Shown: positions 31,792 through 43,149, counted from the first letter of the stretch. The stretch: DNA of 64,000 nucleotides from Bromus sterilis (GCA_950022295.1 OX465600.1:232459782-232523781), one strand, 5' to 3'. The notes: generated by a model not told the origin, from the letters alone. A program made the numbers and translations.

Positions 31792-34689
31792 TGTAGCGAC
31801 CCAATTCACGCCGAATTGAAGTCTCTGTGCTCAAGTGCCAGTCCCTCGATCGAACTCGCTGGCACACACAGTATTATAGATGTATATCAAAGTACAAGTG
31901 CATCATTATTACAACGTATGATCCAGAGTAAAATAAATAACAAGTCACATAGCTCAAGGCTAGCTTATTCAATATAAATATAGCGGAAGCAAAAGAAAAT
32001 AACGTGGAGTCCATCAACAGCCACATGCGAACATGCTGAGTGTAGACTCGCAACCCCTAAACGCACCTTACTGATCGTCTGAAAAACCTGCAACACCGAA
32101 GGTTACAGCCCGACAACGGGTAGATACATCTGATTTGTACGGCAAGTGACACGGAAAAGTTTATATAAAGGACCTACAACTACATGCAAGGTAAGTCAAA
32201 GGAAAGGCTTATGGTTTTGTTTTGCAGAAAGCCAATTTTCTCCTGAACTAAACTAGTCAAAATTTTAAGTTGAACTTACTACTAAAGAACGAACTGGGCA
32301 CACCAGTTCCAACACCACACTCTTTATTTAATCTTGCCCACTCAAATTATTAAGGTGATTCATATTTCAAGATCCTCCAGTAACAGTAATGTCTAGTAGC
32401 TCAAGGATGTCCATAACCGGGGACACGGATAATCATGATTAGTTTTTACTCTGCAGAGGTTAGTACACTTTCCCCGCTGGACTCAACCCGAAGATTGAGA
32501 CGAATTCTTTCAGAAGAGGTCACCCACCCCCAACGGAAAGCCGGTACCACCTATCACATCTACATCTTCAAGCTTTGCACGGGAGAGGCTTCCTACATCA
32601 TACTCAACTAAGCCAGAGCCCATATGGCCAGCGGTTGTACATGTAAGCTTCTAGTCACCAAGTATGTCTGATCTTTTTGAGTCTGGACGGCGCCCACTGC
32701 GTCAGAGGGTACTCGCCATGACGTACTGTCAACCACCAAACCAACCATTAGGGGTACAACCTGGTCTCGACCTTAGATAAGGAACGAGCCCCCAGGAAGC
32801 ACTCTCTGCCCGTCCAGAGGTGATTTCTATTTATTAAACAGTTGCTACACAAGTTATTAAATAACTCACATGCACTCCATGAATTTACAAAACCCAAACC
32901 ACGTCTACAAAGCATAGCAATAAAGCAACAACACGGCTAGGTTGATCTACGGTAGACAAGTCAAGACATGTGGCTATCCTAACTGGTTTTGCAGCAACAG
33001 AATAATAAACTACCTATCATGCAATAGGGTGATATTTCTTAACATAATGCATATAGAAAATATAGGTATGAGTATGGTCAAAGCATCACTTGCCTTCTTG
33101 CTGGTCCAGACGGTCACAATCCTCACAAAACGAGGCGGCACACTCCGGACAATCTATACGAGCAAACATAGCACCAATCAATCATATATTCAATACAATT
33201 ATGCTCAAACAATAATAAACATTCAAAGTACAGTAGAAAAACTTTCCTAACAGTAGCTAAACTTAAATTACTTGTCAAATAAAAACCAACGCAAAAAGAA
33301 ACGGCGCAAACGGGCGCACCGGTAAAAAGTTACGGCTGCCGGAAGTTCAAATTTGGATCAGCTTGGAATCCAAATTTAAGAACTTCAAACTTCTGTACCA
33401 CTAGGTCTACTGCCTAGGAAATTTCACCACGGTCGCAACGCAACTGGAATCGCTCGATTCCGAGCTACGGTTAAAAAGTAGTCGCGAAAACGGTATCGGG
33501 TGACACCAGGGGGTACCGGGGGTTCTACTGTAAAAAGGGCCCGTACGTAAATAAAAGTTTTCTGAAAAACGCAATCGGGTCCCCAGGCGGTTTGGATCCA
33601 GATCTGGAAAAAAAATCCAAACGCGTTTTGACTTATCTTTTTTTTCTACTAGCCTTCTTCCTCCACGGGCACGGGACGCAGAGGGCCATGGCCATGGCTG
33701 GCAGGAGGCCTCGGCTCCGGTCTGGGCTCTCCGGCCGAGGGCCGGCGACCAGGGGCGGCGGAACGGCGAGGGCGGGGTGCGGCCGGGCGGACGCGGCCAG
33801 GAGGCGGCGCGGGCGGCGGGGTCTGCGCGCGGCGGCGGCCCGTGGTCCGCGGACGGCGGCGAGCTCACCACGGCCGGCGGCGGGGTGGCTGCGTGCGGCG
33901 GCGGGGACCGGGCGCTGGCGGCGGGGACGGCTCCGATGAGGCGGCGGTGTGGCTAGGACGGCGAGGTCGGCGACTACACGGCGAAAAATACCTCGAAAAA
34001 ACGCAACTCCAGCGATGCTCCGGCGAAACTCCGGCGAACTCCGGCGATGACGTCGGCGGCGGCGGATCCCGCGGATTAAATTAGAGCTAACCCTAAAACG
34101 CTAAGCGAAAATAATTTAGCCCTAATCGGGGCTATTTAAAGCCAGCCCCTAATCCTCTTTTTTTTAAATCCGAAATAAATACAAAATTGGTTTGCGAAAA
34201 AAAATAGACCAGGCCCATTAGGCCCAAAACAATATTAGAAAAATCAAGGAAATTTATTTTAAAATTCCGTCTTCACCAATATTTTTAAAATAATAAAATT
34301 GGCTTTTTGGCTTGACCAAAATATTAAAATAAAATAAAAACTTTGCAACTTATTTTTAAATATTTTTAAATACTTTTCTGGCATTTTAAAAATACCAAAA
34401 ACTCCGAAAATTGATTTAAAAACTTTTCCGGAGCATAAATAAATTCCCAAAATAATTTTAGAAAATATTTATAACTCCAAAGTAAAATTAAAAAGTCTCC
34501 CAAAAATATTTTAAACTATTTTCCAACAAATTAAAAAATGGGTATAAGTTCTTTTATATCCTCTCCAGCGAACTGCCATGTGTTGAAAAATATTTAAAAA
34601 TATTTTAAAACTCCAGAAAAATGCGGAAGCGGCATGAGATGCATATGATGATATATTAACATACGAATTTAGAAAATTGGGATGTTACA
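31792..34689 (-). repeat. 5' LTR of element F (2,898 bp)
   Basis: It matches the 3' LTR over nearly its whole length but keeps about 190 bp (33291-33480) that the 3' LTR lacks. That block includes CGATTCCGAGCTACGGTTAAAAAG, a motif also found in G and in the middle block. The TATA box is altered to CTTTAAATAG at 34132-34141. No gene is supported inside it. Confidence 0.94.
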
Positions 34690-34694
34690 GGCAT

Positions 34695-35016
34695 TCACCT
34701 CGGGCTGGAACCGTTCCGCGAACACTTTCCGGCACGCTATAAAAATATCTCGTTTACTTATTAAACGGGGTTTTTTGTTCCGTTGGCTGCGGCTGGTCTC
34801 GTGCGGTTTTCACGACGGTGATCGGGCGAAACCCGGTGTCAAAAATGTCGAGTGTCAGGGTGGCAAGGGTCGGTCTTCTTCCGGTACGAGATAAGAGGTG
34901 GGGAAGTAATCGCTGATCGATAAATCGGGGATGCAAACACCGCAAACAAATCAGACAATCAAACAATTCACACCGAAAACAAAATTTTAATTTTTTGTGA
35001 AATCTGGGCTGTTACA
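34695..35016 (-). repeat. 5' LTR of element G, segment 2 (U3 end)
   Basis: This is the remainder of the G LTR beyond F, ending GGGCTGTTACA at 35016. It aligns with 18311-18632. The following CTTTG (35017-35021) is the target duplication in the gag gene of C. Confidence 0.9.
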
Positions 35017-35456
35017 CTTTGGGAAACGTGTTCATTATCCAATTGTTTAAAATTCATAATAAATCTCCTCAATTAGATAATCTATGCAGGGGGATAGTAC
35101 TTCCCAATAAAACCATCCTTGCACTTATCCCAAGAATCTATGCTATTCCTAGGCAAGGATTGAAACCAGATTTTAGCTTCATCTCCCAAGGAGAAAGGAA
35201 AAAGCTTAAGCTTAACAATATCACCATCTACTTCTTTGTACTTTTGCATATCACAAAGCTCAATAAAATTATTTAAATGCAAAGCAGCATCATCTCTAGC
35301 ACGAGAGAATTGATCTTTCTTAACAAGGTTCAGCAAAGCAGGTTTAATCTCATAAGAAGGTGCTGAAGTAGCAGGTGTAGCAATAGGAGTGTAGATAAAG
35401 TCACTGTTGTTGTGACTAGTATAGTCACACAACGTGGTGTTCTCAGAGGAACCCAT
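35017..35456 (-). pseudogene. Gag, N-terminal part (element C)
   Basis: It starts at ATG 35456 (MGSSENTTLCDYTSHNN). The capsid signature DAALHLNNFIELCDMQK, LKLFPFSLGDEAKIWFQSLP and CKDGFIGKYYPPA is typical of Athila Gag. A TGA/TAG-rich decay follows from 35082, after which NFKQLDNEHVSQ is still legible up to the G junction. Gag resumes at 6927 with EAWERMKS. One extra base at the junction also breaks the frame. Confidence 0.85.
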
Positions 35457-35591
35457 AGTAGTATCAAGCAAGATAACTATTTTTTTGATTTTTGATAAAG
35501 GACACTAAAGCAAAAACTGAAAGGTACACAAACAAGACTAATTAGCAAAGATAAAAGATAGTGTGCAACTCCCCTATCTTGAAGAGTGGAG

Positions 35592-35609
35592 TCCCCGGCA
35601 ACGGCGCCA
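35592..35609 (-). promoter_or_regulatory. Primer binding site, tRNA-Asp type (element C)
   Basis: The minus strand reads TGGCGCCGTTGCCGGGGA, a perfect tRNA-Asp complement, 10 nt from the LTR end. Confidence 0.92.
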
Positions 35610-35619
35610 GAAATTGCTT

Positions 35620-36777
35620 TGATGTCACGGGACTGTACTTCTCGCCCCTCGTTGGTTTACCCAAAGTGGAAGGTTGAGATGTAGATAGCGGCAATTTCCC
35701 TTAGCGAAGATGCTAAGGTTGAGTATCGAACCAGTAGGACTCCAACAGATACAAGAAGGTGGTGAAGTGAACAATGGGGCGTTCACAACCGAGGTTGCTT
35801 ACTTCACCTGGACCTGCACACACAACGGATAGCTTTGCTTCCCAACGAGTACAGCGGAGTTGTCAATTCCTCCGGCCTTGTTGTTTACAAAGGATAAAAC
35901 GCACGGGATAATAATGATAGTGATAGCAACGGAAAAGTAATAAAGCAGTAAATTGATAGAGGGTGTAAACAGTATTGGAAATATGGACTGGGGTCCCATA
36001 AATATAAAAAAGGAGAATCAAATATATTACTCAAACACAATCTGAACATAATCTCATAATCTATCGGATCCCAGCAAACTCAGCATAGCAACAGCAGAAA
36101 TATTACATATCTGCCTCGATCGTGTAGGGAAGCTCACGAGGTCTAATCCATGAAGAACAAAGAGGGGATGAGAACATCACATAGCTACTGATCATAGACC
36201 CATGGTCCAAGGTGGACTACTCATGGTTCATCCGGGAAGCATCGATGGTGGTGGAGAAGCTCCCGGAGGTGATTCCTCCCTCCGGCAGGGTGCCGGGAAG
36301 AGGTCTTCTGGTGCTCCCGATCTTGGAAGCGCGGCGGCGGCGAAACAGAGGAGAGATCGCGAAAAAGGGTTCCCGTCTCGGGGTTTTTGCGTCATGGGGA
36401 ATAAATAGGCCAAGGGGGGCAGCCAGGGGGTCCACCAGGGGTCCAGGCGGCACCCTGGCGCGGCCCCACCCTGGGGCACGCCGGGAGGGCGCCTAGGGCC
36501 CTGGTGGGTCCCCTCTGGGCCCCCCTCAGTGATTCCGGAAGCTTCCTATACGCTGATTTTTTATTGGATTTTTCCCGAATTTTTGGAGCACTTCTAATAT
36601 GGGGGAAACCTGGAATAGAAAAACTGCAGAAAACAGGAACTGGCACTGGGGTGCAATGAGTTAATAGGTTAGTCCAAATATGATCAAAAGTGTATGGAAG
36701 TTCATCATTATCATAGCAATATCACACAAAAGAGGCATGGAGCAAGCAGATATTATAGATACGTTTTGGACGTATCA
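35620..36777 (-). repeat. 5' LTR of element C (1,158 bp, internally deleted)
   Basis: It opens TGATACGTCC at 36777 and ends TGACATCA at 35620. Compared with the LTR of B (39894-41572) it lacks about 520 bp: GGGTCCCATAAATATAAAA near 35993 jumps over the block found at 40270-40790 in B. The rest is closely similar, so B and C belong to the same LTR family. Confidence 0.9.
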
Positions 36778-37721
36778 CATGTATGACATGTAGATCAAGT
36801 CATGAGAAGGTGGATGTTGCATGGCAATATATCTCGGAAAGGCTATGGAAATGCCTTGATTTGTAGGTATGGTGGATGTTTTGAGGAAGGATATAAGGAG
36901 GTTTATGATGACAAAGCGTATCATGCCAAGGATTTGGATGTACCGGCGAAGGTGGACGCCAACTCTCGGAATGAGAAGGAGGCAATGCACGGCACAGGAA
37001 AGGCTAGCAAAATATGGGAAGGTGGAAGTGTCAACTTTCAAATACTCACATTAGTCCGAAGAACTCATGCACTTATTATCGGTAACTCTCAATCTAATAA
37101 GGAGGTTTCACAAAGAGACAAGTACCCCGAGGAGGAGTGTATGGGCGTTTGGTTATCCTTGTGCATCCTCGACTCATGGTACGTGAGTGTACTCTAATAT
37201 ACGATCCCTCAGAAGAGTAGTGATCCATCTAGTAGCTAAAGTTCTCAAATAATTTTGTAAGTTTTGAAAATAAACACGGATTGCCAAAAATACGACATCT
37301 ATCACTAATAGGCTAAAGCTCTTGACACCAAAAGTCCAAACTTTACTCACAGCAATACCTCAAAACTATTACAAGTTACTACTACAAAAGAATAGCAACC
37401 TCAATTACCTACTTCAAGTCAAGACACACAACTCAGTGCAACAGGAAAACTCTCTAAACAAGATAAACATGAAAACTCAAGAGAGTTCCAGCAACAAACT
37501 AAACAAAATCTCTTAAAAATATACGCATGAAAACAAAGAGCTAAACATGGTAGTAGCTATGAAAAAGATAAAGAACATTCACAGCAAAGAAATAGGCATG
37601 AAAAATCCTATGATGTGTTCTAGATTTTGAAAGTGGAGCGTGTTTCTCTCCCACACAAAAAAAGTTGGGTTCTAACTTGTTATGAACAGCAAGAAAATCT
37701 AAAGAAAACTAAAAATAAAAC
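36778..37721 (-). other. 3' spacer of element B (truncated)
   Basis: Non-coding, homologous to the spacers of C, D and I. It breaks off at the C insertion about 680 bp before the expected 3' LTR. No gene is supported; the plus-strand frame at 36802-37197 is a shadow. Confidence 0.75.
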
Positions 37722-37964
37722 CTAAGAGCGAGACACTCCAAGCATAGCACATAACGCATGAAGTGATAAAAATATAGTGAAACGAGAGACGAACTGATAA
37801 TTGTTGATGGAGAAGGGGATGCACGGGGGGATCCCCAAGCTTAGACGCTTGAGTCTCCTTGAATATTTCTTGGGGATGCATGGGGGAATCCCCAAGCTTG
37901 AGCGCTTGACACTCCTGAATCTTCTTTCATCATCTTCCCTCGCACACTTGAAAACTCCCTTCAT
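37722..37964 (-). CDS. Conserved 80-codon ORF, 3' module (element B)
   Basis: It is intact, 80 codons, starts MKGVFKCAREDDERRF and carries two SLGIPPCIP repeats (Ile replaces Met of the other copies). It corresponds in place and length to the ORFs in C, D and I. The hairpins that encode the repeats are slightly altered (GGGGGATCCCC instead of GGGGGCATCCCC), so this copy tests whether structure or protein is kept. Function unknown. Confidence 0.45.
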   Translation of the reverse strand: MKGVFKCAREDDERRFRSVKRSSLGIPPCIPKKYSRRLKRLSLGIPPCIPFSINNYQFVSRFTIFLSLHALCAMLGVSRS

Positions 37965-38550
37965 ACATAACTCGTCATAATCTGATTAGCAAGGTTAGTA
38001 CCCATAATAAAAAAATATCTACTGGAAATAAGGATATTCTTGAAGAGTTACTGTTTCTCAAGATTGCCAAAAAGTTTTTTCAAAGAAAAAGCAAGCTTAA
38101 GGTTTGCAAAACGAAGAAAAGGCAAAACAGGACAGAATCTGTGAAAAACAGACCAGCAGGTAGTAAATAATTTTATAAGGATACGTCTGCAACTCAAATC
38201 AAAAAACTCAGAACATATGAAAGTTTCGTAATTGTATAGATCACGTTGTGTAAAACTTTCAGCTCAAAAAGATGAACTGGGATTTTTCTGTGATTTTTGC
38301 AGTCACGAGGACAGAATCTGAGGCTATAATTTTTCCAGTCACAACTTTCACTTCCCTTGTTATATGAGGCTATAATTGGCACAAAGCTTGAAAAGTAAAG
38401 ATACAATGATGTTGCTACAGTAGTAAAAATCATCAAGACCACTAAAAACAGAAGAAAAACAAAAAGTAAAACCTAAATTCGTTGCGGGCTGCCTTCCGAA
38501 AGCGCTTCTTTAAAGCCATTAGCTAGGCATAAAGATTATAAAAGATGCTC
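37965..38550 (-). other. Non-coding stretch between the two ORFs of element B
   Basis: No gene seen. It holds the shared boundary TTCGTTGCGGGCTGCC near 38478 and aligns with 11497-12052 in D. Confidence 0.7.
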
Positions 38551-39694
38551 TCATAAGAATAAGGACTTGAAGCAAAAGAGAGCATCAAGAAGCAAATATG
38601 AAACACATTTAAGCCTAACCCACTTCCTGTGCATAGGAATCTTGTAAGAAAATAAGTCAAGGAAGCACAAAGTGACATGCATAGAAAGGTGGAACAGGAA
38701 CAATTTCAAAACTTTCAAAATGAAGAGAGGTGTTTTTGCAACATGGAAGTTTCTACAACCAATCTTTCCTCTCTCAAAATAATTTTCAGTAGTATCATGA
38801 ACAACATCAAGAATATAACTATGACATAAATCATGTTGTGCATGACCTACAAGCACACGTGTATAATTTTCAACACGGTCTTTAGGATCATAAGATAAAT
38901 GCAACCCATCACATTGAGCCTTAATAAGAGCACAGTTCTCCAAAATATGAGTTGGAGATTTCAAAAGAATAATAGGACAATCAAGTGTGTGATCAATAGC
39001 AATAATTTCATGCTTAACATAAGGAACTATAGAGTGTTCATTTTTGTCAGCATCATCCATAGTGGCATCTTGGCCATCAACAAAGCAAGTATCAAAATTT
39101 TCAGAAAGGGATATTTCAAGTGAGTCCTTGGAATCAAGGGATTCCTCCTCAAAGCAATCATTGGCCTCTTCTTGGGAAGCAAACATTTTATTTTTTAAAA
39201 TCCTCAATATAAGAATTGTAAGTATAATTCTCGAAGCAATAAGCAAGAACTACAAAGTTTTCGGACTGGTGAATAGTATCGTGATACCTTTCGATCAAAG
39301 AAGCAATCTCATAAGCACCTTTAAAGGCAACAAACTCTTCAATCTTTTCAACATCAAAGTAATCATAGACACCTTTAGCATAAGAAGATAAGATCTCATT
39401 TTCATTGAACTCACATTGGAAAGGGAGGTGTTTATGATCTATATTAGAACAACAAGTAAAATCATAATTGTAGCACAAAAGTTTAGCATGGCAATAAGAA
39501 ACATGTATTTGATCCCATAAGGGTTTCCCTTTCTGAGATAGGCGGTGCCGCGTATAATGAGCGTGCTCATCCAATGATTTTCCCTCAACCAAGTCGGTTG
39601 GGTTTTTAGCGCGAGCACAAATTGATCGAAGACAATCCAAGTGAAACATGTCAAATATGTCCATCCTACCATATTTGGGTGGTTCAGCACCCAT
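38551..39694 (-). pseudogene. Conserved ORF of unknown function (element B)
   Basis: This homologue of the D ORF starts at ATG 39694 (MGAEPPKYGRMDIFDMF) and would be about 380 codons. A homopolymer at 39191-39196 shifts the frame after YNSYIEDFKK; the following half reads KMFASQEEANDCFEEE. Shared blocks are HRLSQKGKPLWDQIH, HKHLPFQCEFNENE, KIEEFVAFKGAYEI, CALIKAQCDGLHLSY, DVVHDTTENYFERGK and IPMHRKWVRLK. Cys and His residues in CCSNIDHKHLPFQCE could form a metal site, but this is conjecture. No similarity to retroviral proteins is visible. It lies directly behind the primer site, in the place of gag. Confidence 0.75.
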
Positions 39695-39865
39695 GGTGAG
39701 GATAGCATAGCTAGGCAAAGCAAGACAAAGGCAAAAGGTAGCAAATAGTTTTTTGGTTTTTCATATAAGACACAAAAGCAAAAACAAAAACTGAAAGGTA
39801 AACTAGCAAGACTAAAAAGCAAAGACAAAAGATAGTGTGCAACTCCCCTATCTTGAAGAGTGGAG

Positions 39866-39883
39866 TCCCCGGCAACGGCGCCA
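39866..39883 (-). promoter_or_regulatory. Primer binding site, tRNA-Asp type (element B)
   Basis: The minus strand reads TGGCGCCGTTGCCGGGGA, a perfect tRNA-Asp complement, 10 nt from the LTR. Confidence 0.92.
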
Positions 39884-39893
39884 GAAATTGCTT

Positions 39894-41572
39894 TTATGTC
39901 ACGAGACTTTACTTCTCGCCCCTCATTGGTTACCCAAAGTGGAAGGTGAGATGTAGCGTAGAAGCAAATTTCCCTTAGCGAAGATGCTAAGGTTGAGATC
40001 GAACCAGTAGGACTCCAAGGTCAACAAGTAGGTGGTTTGGCAAGTGATGCGCCGTTTGAAAATATCACTTGCTTCTCCTGGACCTGCACACACAACAGAT
40101 AACTTTGCTCCCAACGAGTACATAGGAGTTGTCAATTCCTCCAGCCTTGTTGTTTACAAAGGATAAAACGCACGTGATAATAATGATAGTGATAGCAACA
40201 GAAAATTAAATAAAGCAGTAAATTGATAGAGGGTGTAAACAGTATTGGAAATATGGACTGGGGTCCCATGATGTTCACTAGTGATGTCTCTCTCCCAAAA
40301 TACAATAAAATAGCCATGCGAGGTAAACAAATTACAGCTGGGCAATTGACAGGATTATGTGCACAAACCAATGCTAACTATGCTATAAAGAAAGGAAGAG
40401 GCTCAAAAGGTTGGGCGGTACGCCAAATCAAGTAGACCAAAATCCATCTGCATCTACCTACTAATCATCCACCTTGAGATATCTATCCAGAACATCTCGC
40501 TGGTATTAAGTTGCGAATACCACCCAAAGTGTAAACTCAAAGCTACAGACAACTGCATTAAAGAACTTTGCGTAAAGTAAACAATCCTTGCACCCGCAAG
40601 TACAAGCACCGTTGTTTTCTCCCTTGTGGCAACAGCACATCCCGTAGACTCATGTTTCTATCACTCAAGCTAGTCATCGGGGGGCATGAACCCACAATCA
40701 TGCATAATGCACCCTCTTGGAGTCACTACCTACTTCTTGGCCAAAGCAATAAACAGCAACGGAGAACATGCAAGAATTACTCAAGAACATAAATATAAAA
40801 GAGGAGAATCAAATATAGTACTCAAACACAATCTAAACATAATCTCATAATCCATCGGATCCTAGCAAACTCAGCATAGCAACAGCAGAAAGATTACATA
40901 TGTGCCTCGATCATGTAGGGCAGCTCACGAGGTCTAATCCATGAAGAACAAAGAGGGGAGTAGAACATCACATAGCTACTGATCATGAACCCATGGTCCA
41001 AGGTGGACTACTCACGTTTCATCCGGGAAGCATCCATGGTGGTGGAGAAGCTCCCGGAGGTGGTTCCTCCCTCCGACAGGGTGCCGGGAAGAGGTCTCCT
41101 GGTGATCTCGATCTTGGAAGAGCGGCGGCGGTGGAACAGAGGAGAGATCGCGAAAAAGGGTTCCCGTCTCGAGGTTTTTGCGTCACGGAGAATATATGGG
41201 CGAAGGGGGGCAGCCAGGGGGCACCAGGGGTCCAGGCGGCCCCCTGGCGCGGCCCCACCCTAGGGCGTGCCGGGAGGGCGCCTGGGGCCCTGGTGGGTCC
41301 CCTCTGCCCCCCCCCCCCCCCTCGGTGATTCCCGAAGCTTCCGAAGCGCTGATTTTTTATTGGATTTTTCACGAATTTTTAGAGCACTTTTAATATGGGG
41401 GAAACTGAAATAGAAAAACAGCAGAAAACAGGAACTGGCACTGGGGTGCACTGAGTTAATTGGTTAGTCCAAATATGATCAAAAGTGTATGGAAGTTCAT
41501 CAATATCATAGCAATATCTCACAAAAGAGGCATGGAGCAAGCAGAAATTATAGACACGTTTTGGACGTATCA
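39894..41572 (-). repeat. 5' LTR of element B (1,679 bp)
   Basis: It opens TGATACGTCC at 41572 and ends near TGACATAA at 39894 (the expected terminal TCA is mutated). It is the full-length form of the family shared with C. A run of 14 C lies at 41308-41321. A minus-strand TATATTCTC-like box lies near 41190. Confidence 0.9.
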
Positions 41573-42040
41573 GCGATTTGTGGTGTTTCCAGCTGTGTTG
41601 CAAGCCGCACGTACTTTATGCATGTTGAGCGTACTTGTATCAGCATCCGAAGAATCCACATCCACGTATGGTGGATGTAAAGCCCCAATCTCAGAATTTT
41701 TTGTTCGACTTTGCTGCATACCTGAAACCTCACGCACAATACGCTCAATATGCGGTGGCACTTGTGGCCCAACACATTTACTTGTATGGCCAGCTTCTGG
41801 CAATAGTGATGATCCAGAGAAAACGAAACTTCTCAGAGGTTGCGGCGACGGCTCCAGGCCGCTAGGATCAAGTGAATATCCAGTGACATAAAAAAAATTG
41901 CGGATCTTCCATTATGCACCGCAGAGCACTGCATTCGTGACAAGTGGATTAGCATCCAATGGAAAACCATAATCATCAGCCTGAAAGTGGTCAGAAAATT
42001 GATGAGGAATTGTCAAATTTTCGCATGGATGTACTGCTTC
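41573..42040 (-). pseudogene. Unidentified coding remnant interrupted by element B
   Basis: On the minus strand one frame reads EAVHPCENLTIPHQFSDHF then GFPLDANPLVTNAVLCGA to a stop at 41912-41914. It continues in the same frame as FYVTGYSLDPSGLEP, PLRSFVFSGSSLLPEAGHTS, PPHIERIVREVSGMQQSRTK up to the LTR of B. The composition is that of a real protein rather than LTR sequence. I cannot assign a family; a degenerate DNA-transposon or host gene exon are both possible. Insertion of B removed its downstream continuation from this position. Confidence 0.4.
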
Positions 42041-42267
42041 TGTACCTTTGCTATGTACTTATTTGAAATAAAAACCTATACTTATTTTTTTCAATAACTA
42101 TGAGCTTGAATATAGTGACACAAACCAAGATTTGTAAATTTGTACTTCTTCTCATAGATATTGTTGTACTGCTTCAAAAAATGTAATAGGTTCTCAGAAT
42201 CCAAAATCCAAATGTATTAGTGTAGTAGTGTAGTACAGTTACTATAACAGAACCACAACTAGTAATG
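42041..42267. other. Unassigned AT-rich sequence
   Basis: Nothing recognisable. It may be an intron between the coding remnant on the left and the exon-like segment at 45574-45767, later filled by the AT-bounded segment. Confidence 0.4.
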
Positions 42268-42291
42268 ATATATATATATATATATATATAT
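42268..42291. repeat. (AT)12 microsatellite
   Basis: A perfect AT dinucleotide run. A second run (45521-45532) lies at the far side of the 3.2-kb segment. Confidence 0.95.
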
Positions 42292-42304
42292 GGGTAAATT
42301 ATCT

Positions 42305-43082
42305 GGGACACCTAGGTGCCTAGGCACCTTGCTCCTTGTCCAAATCATTAATACCTTCCAAATAATTTAACTTCCAATTTCTACATGCATGCACTAGTAT
42401 TCTGGACGGCCATTGAATGCAGATTTGTTTTAAAGAAAATGTGCAAGCTAGTGCTTAACTCATATGCAATTTCTTTCCCTATACATTTTTATTATAGTCT
42501 TGTTTAAAAAAGCATTCAAAATTGCTTAGCTGGGTACGTATATACCCAATGATTTATTCTAAGTATTATATACCTATAAACGTAATCTAATAATATACCC
42601 AAAATGTAAATATACCTTGTCGCAAAAGAAGGAAATATACCTAATTTGTACACACATGCATATATCTGCTTATGTGGGAAATGGTAGAAAAAAATTGTGG
42701 ATATGAAATGGACGTAGGTATCTTATACCCGAAATGTTAAAATGATAGGGAGGATATACAATCCTTATATGGAATTAATATTTTCTAGGTATCTAACAAA
42801 TTGTGCTACATACCTTAGATCATATATGTACGCTATATACTACCCAATAACAACAACGTGGAAGACTTTGATTCCTAAAGAAACGCTACCATGCATGGTT
42901 TGATTATTCATGGTTAATGACATCCATTTATGATTAGCTTTAATTGTTTTCAAAATACGTCATTAATTCTGAATCGGTAATTTATTATGTATTGACTCAT
43001 TAATTATATACCTTCTTTATAGCACGCATCTAAATGCAATCAAATGGTGGAAAGACAAGGAGCCTGGACACCTAGGTGTCCC
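42305..43082. mobile_element. Possible MITE-like element with imperfect terminal inverted repeats
   Basis: The left end GGGACACCTAGGTG followed by TGCTCCTTGTCC is mirrored at the right end, whose complement reads GGGACACCTAGGTG then GGCTCCTTGTCT. Both ends contain perfect palindromes (42315-42328 and 43066-43081). The interior is AT-rich and non-coding. The flanks AAATTATCT and AAATGGACA share only the first four bases, so no clear target duplication exists and the superfamily is undetermined. Confidence 0.45.
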
Positions 43083-43100
43083 AAATGGACACCCCTTAAG

Positions 43101-43140
43101 ACCTTATTCTAACAACACCCACCTTATTCTAACAACACCC
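43101..43140. repeat. Perfect 20-bp tandem duplication
   Basis: ACCTTATTCTAACAACACCC occurs twice in direct succession. It lies just outside the possible MITE. Confidence 0.95.
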
Positions 43141-43149
43141 TCTTTAATT

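Larger units (their letters stand above)
23271..34689 (-). mobile_element. Element F: full-length Tekay-type chromovirus (11.4 kb)
   Basis: This complete minus-strand Ty3/gypsy element has LTRs starting TGTAGCGACCC and ending GATGTTACA, a tRNA-iMet primer site, an extra upstream ORF, gag with zinc knuckle, protease, RT-RNase H, integrase and a chromodomain. Flanks are the perfect 5-bp duplication GGCAT (23266-23270 and 34690-34694). It sits in the 5' LTR of G. Gag to integrase is a single frame broken by three in-frame stops, with frameshifts before the chromodomain, so the copy is inactive. Confidence 0.96.
6928..35016 (-). mobile_element. Element G: large-LTR non-autonomous Tekay derivative, with D and F nested in it
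   Basis: After removing D (7449-14780) and F (23271-34689), G is about 9.3 kb: two LTRs of about 4.36 kb around a 603-bp internal region. Termini are TGTAA...TTACA. The primer site TGGTATCAGAGCC (tRNA-iMet, 19220-19232) and the remnant GGGACGAGATCC near the 3' LTR point to origin from a Tekay/Del chromovirus. It has no gag or pol. Insertion into the gag gene of C is marked by the duplication CTTCG/CTTTG. It fits the large-retrotransposon-derivative type in being non-autonomous, but here the LTRs rather than the internal region are long. Confidence 0.88.
35017..36777 (-). mobile_element. Element C, 5' part: LTR, primer site, gag start
   Basis: This is the 5' end of the element continued at 4095-6927. 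It lies in the 3' spacer of B: the sequence right of 36777 (CATGTATGACATG) is the middle of a spacer that continues uninterrupted in D and I. The other half of B should lie left of the window. Confidence 0.87.
36778..41572 (-). mobile_element. Element B: non-autonomous Athila-like retrotransposon, 5' part
   Basis: This minus-strand element has a full 5' LTR, a tRNA-Asp primer site, a large unknown ORF homologous to that of D, the 80-codon ORF and part of the 3' spacer. C is inserted at 36777, and the 3' end of B should lie beyond the left window edge. It carries no gag, protease or RT. The right flank is GCGAT (41573-41577), probably one half of its target duplication, within older unidentified coding sequence. 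Confidence 0.87.

Noticed and set aside
36802..37197. Plus-strand open frame in the spacer of B, also seen at 4043-4429
   Set aside because: It is antisense to the element, shorter and shifted in the other spacers; similarity follows from DNA homology alone.
42296..43091. Target-site duplication for the possible MITE
   Set aside because: Flanks share only AAAT; no duplication of a standard length is convincing.
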